Of a DNA stretch of 35,932 nt, positions 34,368 to 35,932 are shown one piece after another. The notes under the pieces were generated by a model that worked only from the letters and a program-made list of their open reading frames with translations, was not told where the DNA came from and did no database searches. Made by a program: the position numbers and the translations under genes. How positions within the stretch are numbered: the stretch's first letter is position 1; every line of letters begins with the position of its first letter. Source of the stretch: Candidatus Kaelpia imicola (lineage in GTDB: Bacteria; Omnitrophota; Gorgyraeia; Kaelpiales; Kaelpiaceae); NCBI GenBank assembly GCA_030765505.1, contig JAVCCL010000004.1, positions 1 through 35,932 on the forward strand, given 5' to 3'.

Positions 34368-34559
34368 ATGGCAGTAAAGAAGAAAGCAGCAAAGAAGAAA
34401 GCAGCTCCGAAGAAAAAGGCTGCAGTGAAGAAAGTTGTAAAGAAGAAAGCAGCTCTGAAGAAAAAGGTTGCAGTGAAGAAAGTTGTAAAGAAGAAAGCAG
34501 CTCTGAAGAAAAAGGTTGCTGGTGGTCCAAGAGGACCAAGGCCTCCTAGAAGAAAATAA
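34368..34559 (+). CDS. Histone H1-like lysine-rich basic protein
   Basis: A 63-aa peptide made almost only of Lys, Ala and Val, with KKKAA and KKVVKKKAALKKK repeats, closed by a Gly/Pro/Arg tail (GGPRGPRPPRRK). It resembles the C-terminal tails of eukaryotic H1 and chlamydial Hc1/Hc2-type proteins, so DNA or RNA binding is likely, but low-complexity sequence alone does not prove a function. AAAGGAGGTGAATC before the ATG is a very strong Shine-Dalgarno and decides this frame. Two 48-nt tandem units encode residues 18-33 and 34-49. It is first in a cluster with the membrane and HEPN genes. Confidence 0.82.
   Translation: MAVKKKAAKKKAAPKKKAAVKKVVKKKAALKKKVAVKKVVKKKAALKKKVAGGPRGPRPPRRK
34419..34514 (+). 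repeat. Two 48-nt tandem units in the H1-like gene
   Basis: Units at 34419-34466 and 34467-34514 differ by one base near the start (GCTGCA versus GTTGCA) and each encodes 16 residues, (A/V)AVKKVVKKKAALKKK. Near identity at the DNA level suggests recent expansion, and copy number may vary between strains. Confidence 0.9.
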
Positions 34560-34580
34560 ATTTAATATAAATATGTTGAA

Positions 34581-34955
34581 ATGGATTTTAAAGAAATATT
34601 TAATATTTATAGAGAATTAAATTCTAGTGTAAGGCAAAAGATTTCAGCTCTTTCTTTAGTCGTGATGGCTGCTATATTTGTGTTAATAGACAAGGAGCTA
34701 GGGGTCAAAGATTCTTTTGTTCTTTATAAGCTTTCTTTTCTTTGTTTTGTATTTTCTTTGTTTTTTGAAATTATAAATGGGCTTTGGGCGAGTGTTCATT
34801 ATGCTAAATATATTGATGGTAAAATAGAAAGTTTAGATTTTAGAAAGAGTCGATGGGGTGTATGGACTGAAAAAGCGTTTTGGGCCATGTGCGTTTGTTT
34901 CCTTATTGGTGGGGTATTGTTTACAATTAGTATCTTTAAATTATCTCTTCCTTAA
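34581..34955 (+). CDS. Three-helix membrane protein of unknown function
   Basis: I do not recognise this 124-aa protein. It has three hydrophobic segments (about residues 20-37, 47-68 and 97-117) separated by short charged loops, with a KYIDGKIESLDFRKSRWG loop between helices 2 and 3. It follows the H1-like gene by 21 nt and precedes the HEPN gene by 8 nt on the same strand, so the last two are very probably co-transcribed. There is no Shine-Dalgarno before the ATG. The gene is far more AT-rich than the housekeeping run. Confidence 0.75.
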   Translation: MDFKEIFNIYRELNSSVRQKISALSLVVMAAIFVLIDKELGVKDSFVLYKLSFLCFVFSLFFEIINGLWASVHYAKYIDGKIESLDFRKSRWGVWTEKAFWAMCVCFLIGGVLFTISIFKLSLP

Positions 34956-34963
34956 AAAATAAA

Positions 34964-35605
34964 ATGAAAACTTTAGATGAAAAAAATATAGAATTATCGA
35001 AAATGCTTTTTTCACTTAAACATAGTATTGATTTAGAAAAGTTATTTGGATTAAATGCAGATATTATAAACAAAGTTGGAGTTGGGAAGAAGTTTTTTGT
35101 TCATATTCGAATGATTTTAAAGGAATCTTTTGTTATGAGTATATATAAAATTTTTGAGAAAGAAAAAACATATTCTTTGAACTCTATTCCTGCAATACTA
35201 GAATTAATTAAATCTAAAGAGTTAAATTGTAAGTATCCTGACTATGTAGATGAGTTTATATCTAAATATGAAAATGGCAAGAAAGGGACTAATTACATTG
35301 AAGCACTTGAAGCTATTTATGAAAGTTTTTATTCAAAACATCAGGCTTCTTTTGAGAGATATGATTATGCCAGAGATAAAGTAGTTGCTCATTCTGAATA
35401 TAAAGCTCAGAGAGATTTATTGCCTAGTCATGCAGTCATGAAAGAAGTATTATTATTTGGTGTCGATTTTAATCGTATGATATCCGAAGCATTTCTTGGT
35501 GTAGGGCCGCATCCAATAGCTAGCGATATGCAAGTGTCTTCAAGCCTATGTAGATTATTAGAAGAGCTAGGTTATAAGAATATAAAAAAGGAATTTGATA
35601 AATAA
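34964..35605 (+). CDS. AbiU2-like HEPN-domain protein (putative)
   Basis: A mostly helical 213-aa protein. The segment ARDKVVAHSEYK (Arg137 to His143) fits the Rx4-6H motif of HEPN ribonucleases, and the upstream pattern KFFVHIRMILKESFVMSIYK then SLNSIPAILELI is like the AbiU2 family, in which a helix pair precedes the catalytic RNK..AH motif. AbiU2-type HEPN proteins occur in abortive-infection and toxin-antitoxin loci. No MNT nucleotidyltransferase antitoxin is nearby; the partner here is a small membrane protein 8 nt upstream. The assignment is by eye and could be wrong. No Shine-Dalgarno is seen. Confidence 0.7.
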   Translation: MKTLDEKNIELSKMLFSLKHSIDLEKLFGLNADIINKVGVGKKFFVHIRMILKESFVMSIYKIFEKEKTYSLNSIPAILELIKSKELNCKYPDYVDEFISKYENGKKGTNYIEALEAIYESFYSKHQASFERYDYARDKVVAHSEYKAQRDLLPSHAVMKEVLLFGVDFNRMISEAFLGVGPHPIASDMQVSSSLCRLLEELGYKNIKKEFDK

Positions 35606-35648
35606 AATAAAGTGATAGTAAGTGGTAGTTTTTAGTCAGTAGTTATTT

Positions 35649-35657
35649 TGTTATAAT
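35649..35657 (+). promoter_or_regulatory. Extended -10 promoter near the right edge
   Basis: TGTTATAAT fits the TGnTATAAT extended -10 consensus; no convincing -35 is present. It would start transcription near 35664, ahead of the small frame at 35778. Confidence 0.4.
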
Positions 35658-35777
35658 AAAATGATTAAGAACGGAAATAATGTTAAAGATATAATGTTTT
35701 ATTTATGCAGGGTAAATTTTGTACTCAAAGAATTTAAAGAAAGAGTATGCTGATTTAATTATAGGAGATGATATTGT

Positions 35778-35924
35778 ATGTTTAGGGTGTCTTTAGTTTT
35801 GAATTTGCCTGTCGTTGATACGCGACGATGTTACCCAAATGTTGAGAGCCTTTCACTTAGCCATTGTATCACTGGAAACTTTGGTAATGTGATGATAGTA
35901 GAATCTGCTATCGCAAAAGCTTAG
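35778..35924 (+). CDS. Possible small or 5'-fragment ORF, 48 aa
   Basis: ATG at 35778 follows AGGAG by 11 bases and reads MFRVSLVLNLPVVDTRRCYP and on to SAIAKA before a TAG at 35922. The composition looks protein-like (SLSHCITGNFGNVMIVESAI is not low complexity), and the GN-G-N pattern loosely recalls the start of polysaccharide pyruvyl transferases. Only eight bases remain after the stop, so whether this is a complete peptide or a broken longer gene cannot be judged. Confidence 0.3.
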   Translation: MFRVSLVLNLPVVDTRRCYPNVESLSLSHCITGNFGNVMIVESAIAKA

Positions 35925-35932
35925 AATTATAC

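Larger units (their letters stand above)
35606..35932. other. Right-edge stretch without a firm gene
   Basis: AT-rich in its first half, then closer to the main run in base content. It contains an extended -10 promoter at 35649 and a 48-codon frame at 35778-35924. No RNA gene or terminator is apparent, and no copy of the tRNA 3' end or of the direct repeats is seen. Confidence 0.6.

Noticed and set aside
34361-34549. Overlapping Ser/Glu-rich reading frame in the H1-like gene
   Set aside because: It is open only because the Lys codon repeats read as GAA/AGT-type codons in the shifted frame; its GTG start lies inside the Shine-Dalgarno of the real gene.

Overview
The window looks like chromosomal DNA of an uncultured, AT-rich, rod-shaped bacterium with a Gram-negative type of envelope. 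The evidence is a complete mreB-mreC-mreD-mrdA-rodA set, PilT, LspA and IspH. The combination of a split radical SAM/DUF2344 pair with a lysine-rich histone H1-like protein reminds me of Omnitrophota (candidate phylum OP3). That placement is inference from gene content, not a database result.

Bases 1-30603 form one conserved housekeeping run. Every gene is on the + strand, and most are packed with 1-31 nt overlaps (ATGA, GTGA and TAATG junctions) or very short gaps. In order it holds: trpS (5' end outside the window), scpA-scpB (condensin partners), an aromatic amino acid block (pheA, hisC-like aminotransferase, DAHP synthase, tyrA), a cmk-plsC-ispH-rpsA block, tyrS, a pabB-pabC fusion, the yggS-proC-yggT group, a purine nucleoside phosphorylase, ileS-dksA-like-lspA-rluD-like, a membrane-anchored coiled-coil protein of unknown function, aroA, the cell-shape operon behind its own promoter, a B12-binding-type radical SAM gene, pilT, and a short DUF2344 gene. 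The aromatic genes together cover DAHP formation, EPSP synthesis, and both the phenylalanine and tyrosine branches. The DAHP synthase frame, however, is broken by a single in-frame TAG at 4825-4827. TAG is an ordinary stop for five other genes here, so this looks like a nonsense mutation or sequence error rather than a recoded genome.

From 30660 the character changes. A tRNA-Met(CAT) with an extended -10 promoter is followed by a tyrosine recombinase and then by a very AT-rich accessory segment. This holds a secreted HExxH protein, an 847-bp gene-free stretch, and a small cluster made of a histone H1-like basic peptide, a three-helix membrane protein and an AbiU2-like HEPN protein. Imperfect direct repeats (31783, 34011, 34134) mark the cassette boundaries, and the two full copies run straight into promoters. 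The gene-free stretch also holds two arrays of short motifs at 11-bp pitch (GCTCCCA and TTTGGTCAC), which I read as possible integrase arm-type sites left by past integrations. No second copy of the tRNA 3' end is visible, so the far end of any element lies outside the window or has decayed.

The best candidates for something undescribed are the H1-like/membrane/HEPN cluster with its terminator-bearing leader, and the repeat-bounded cassette layout.
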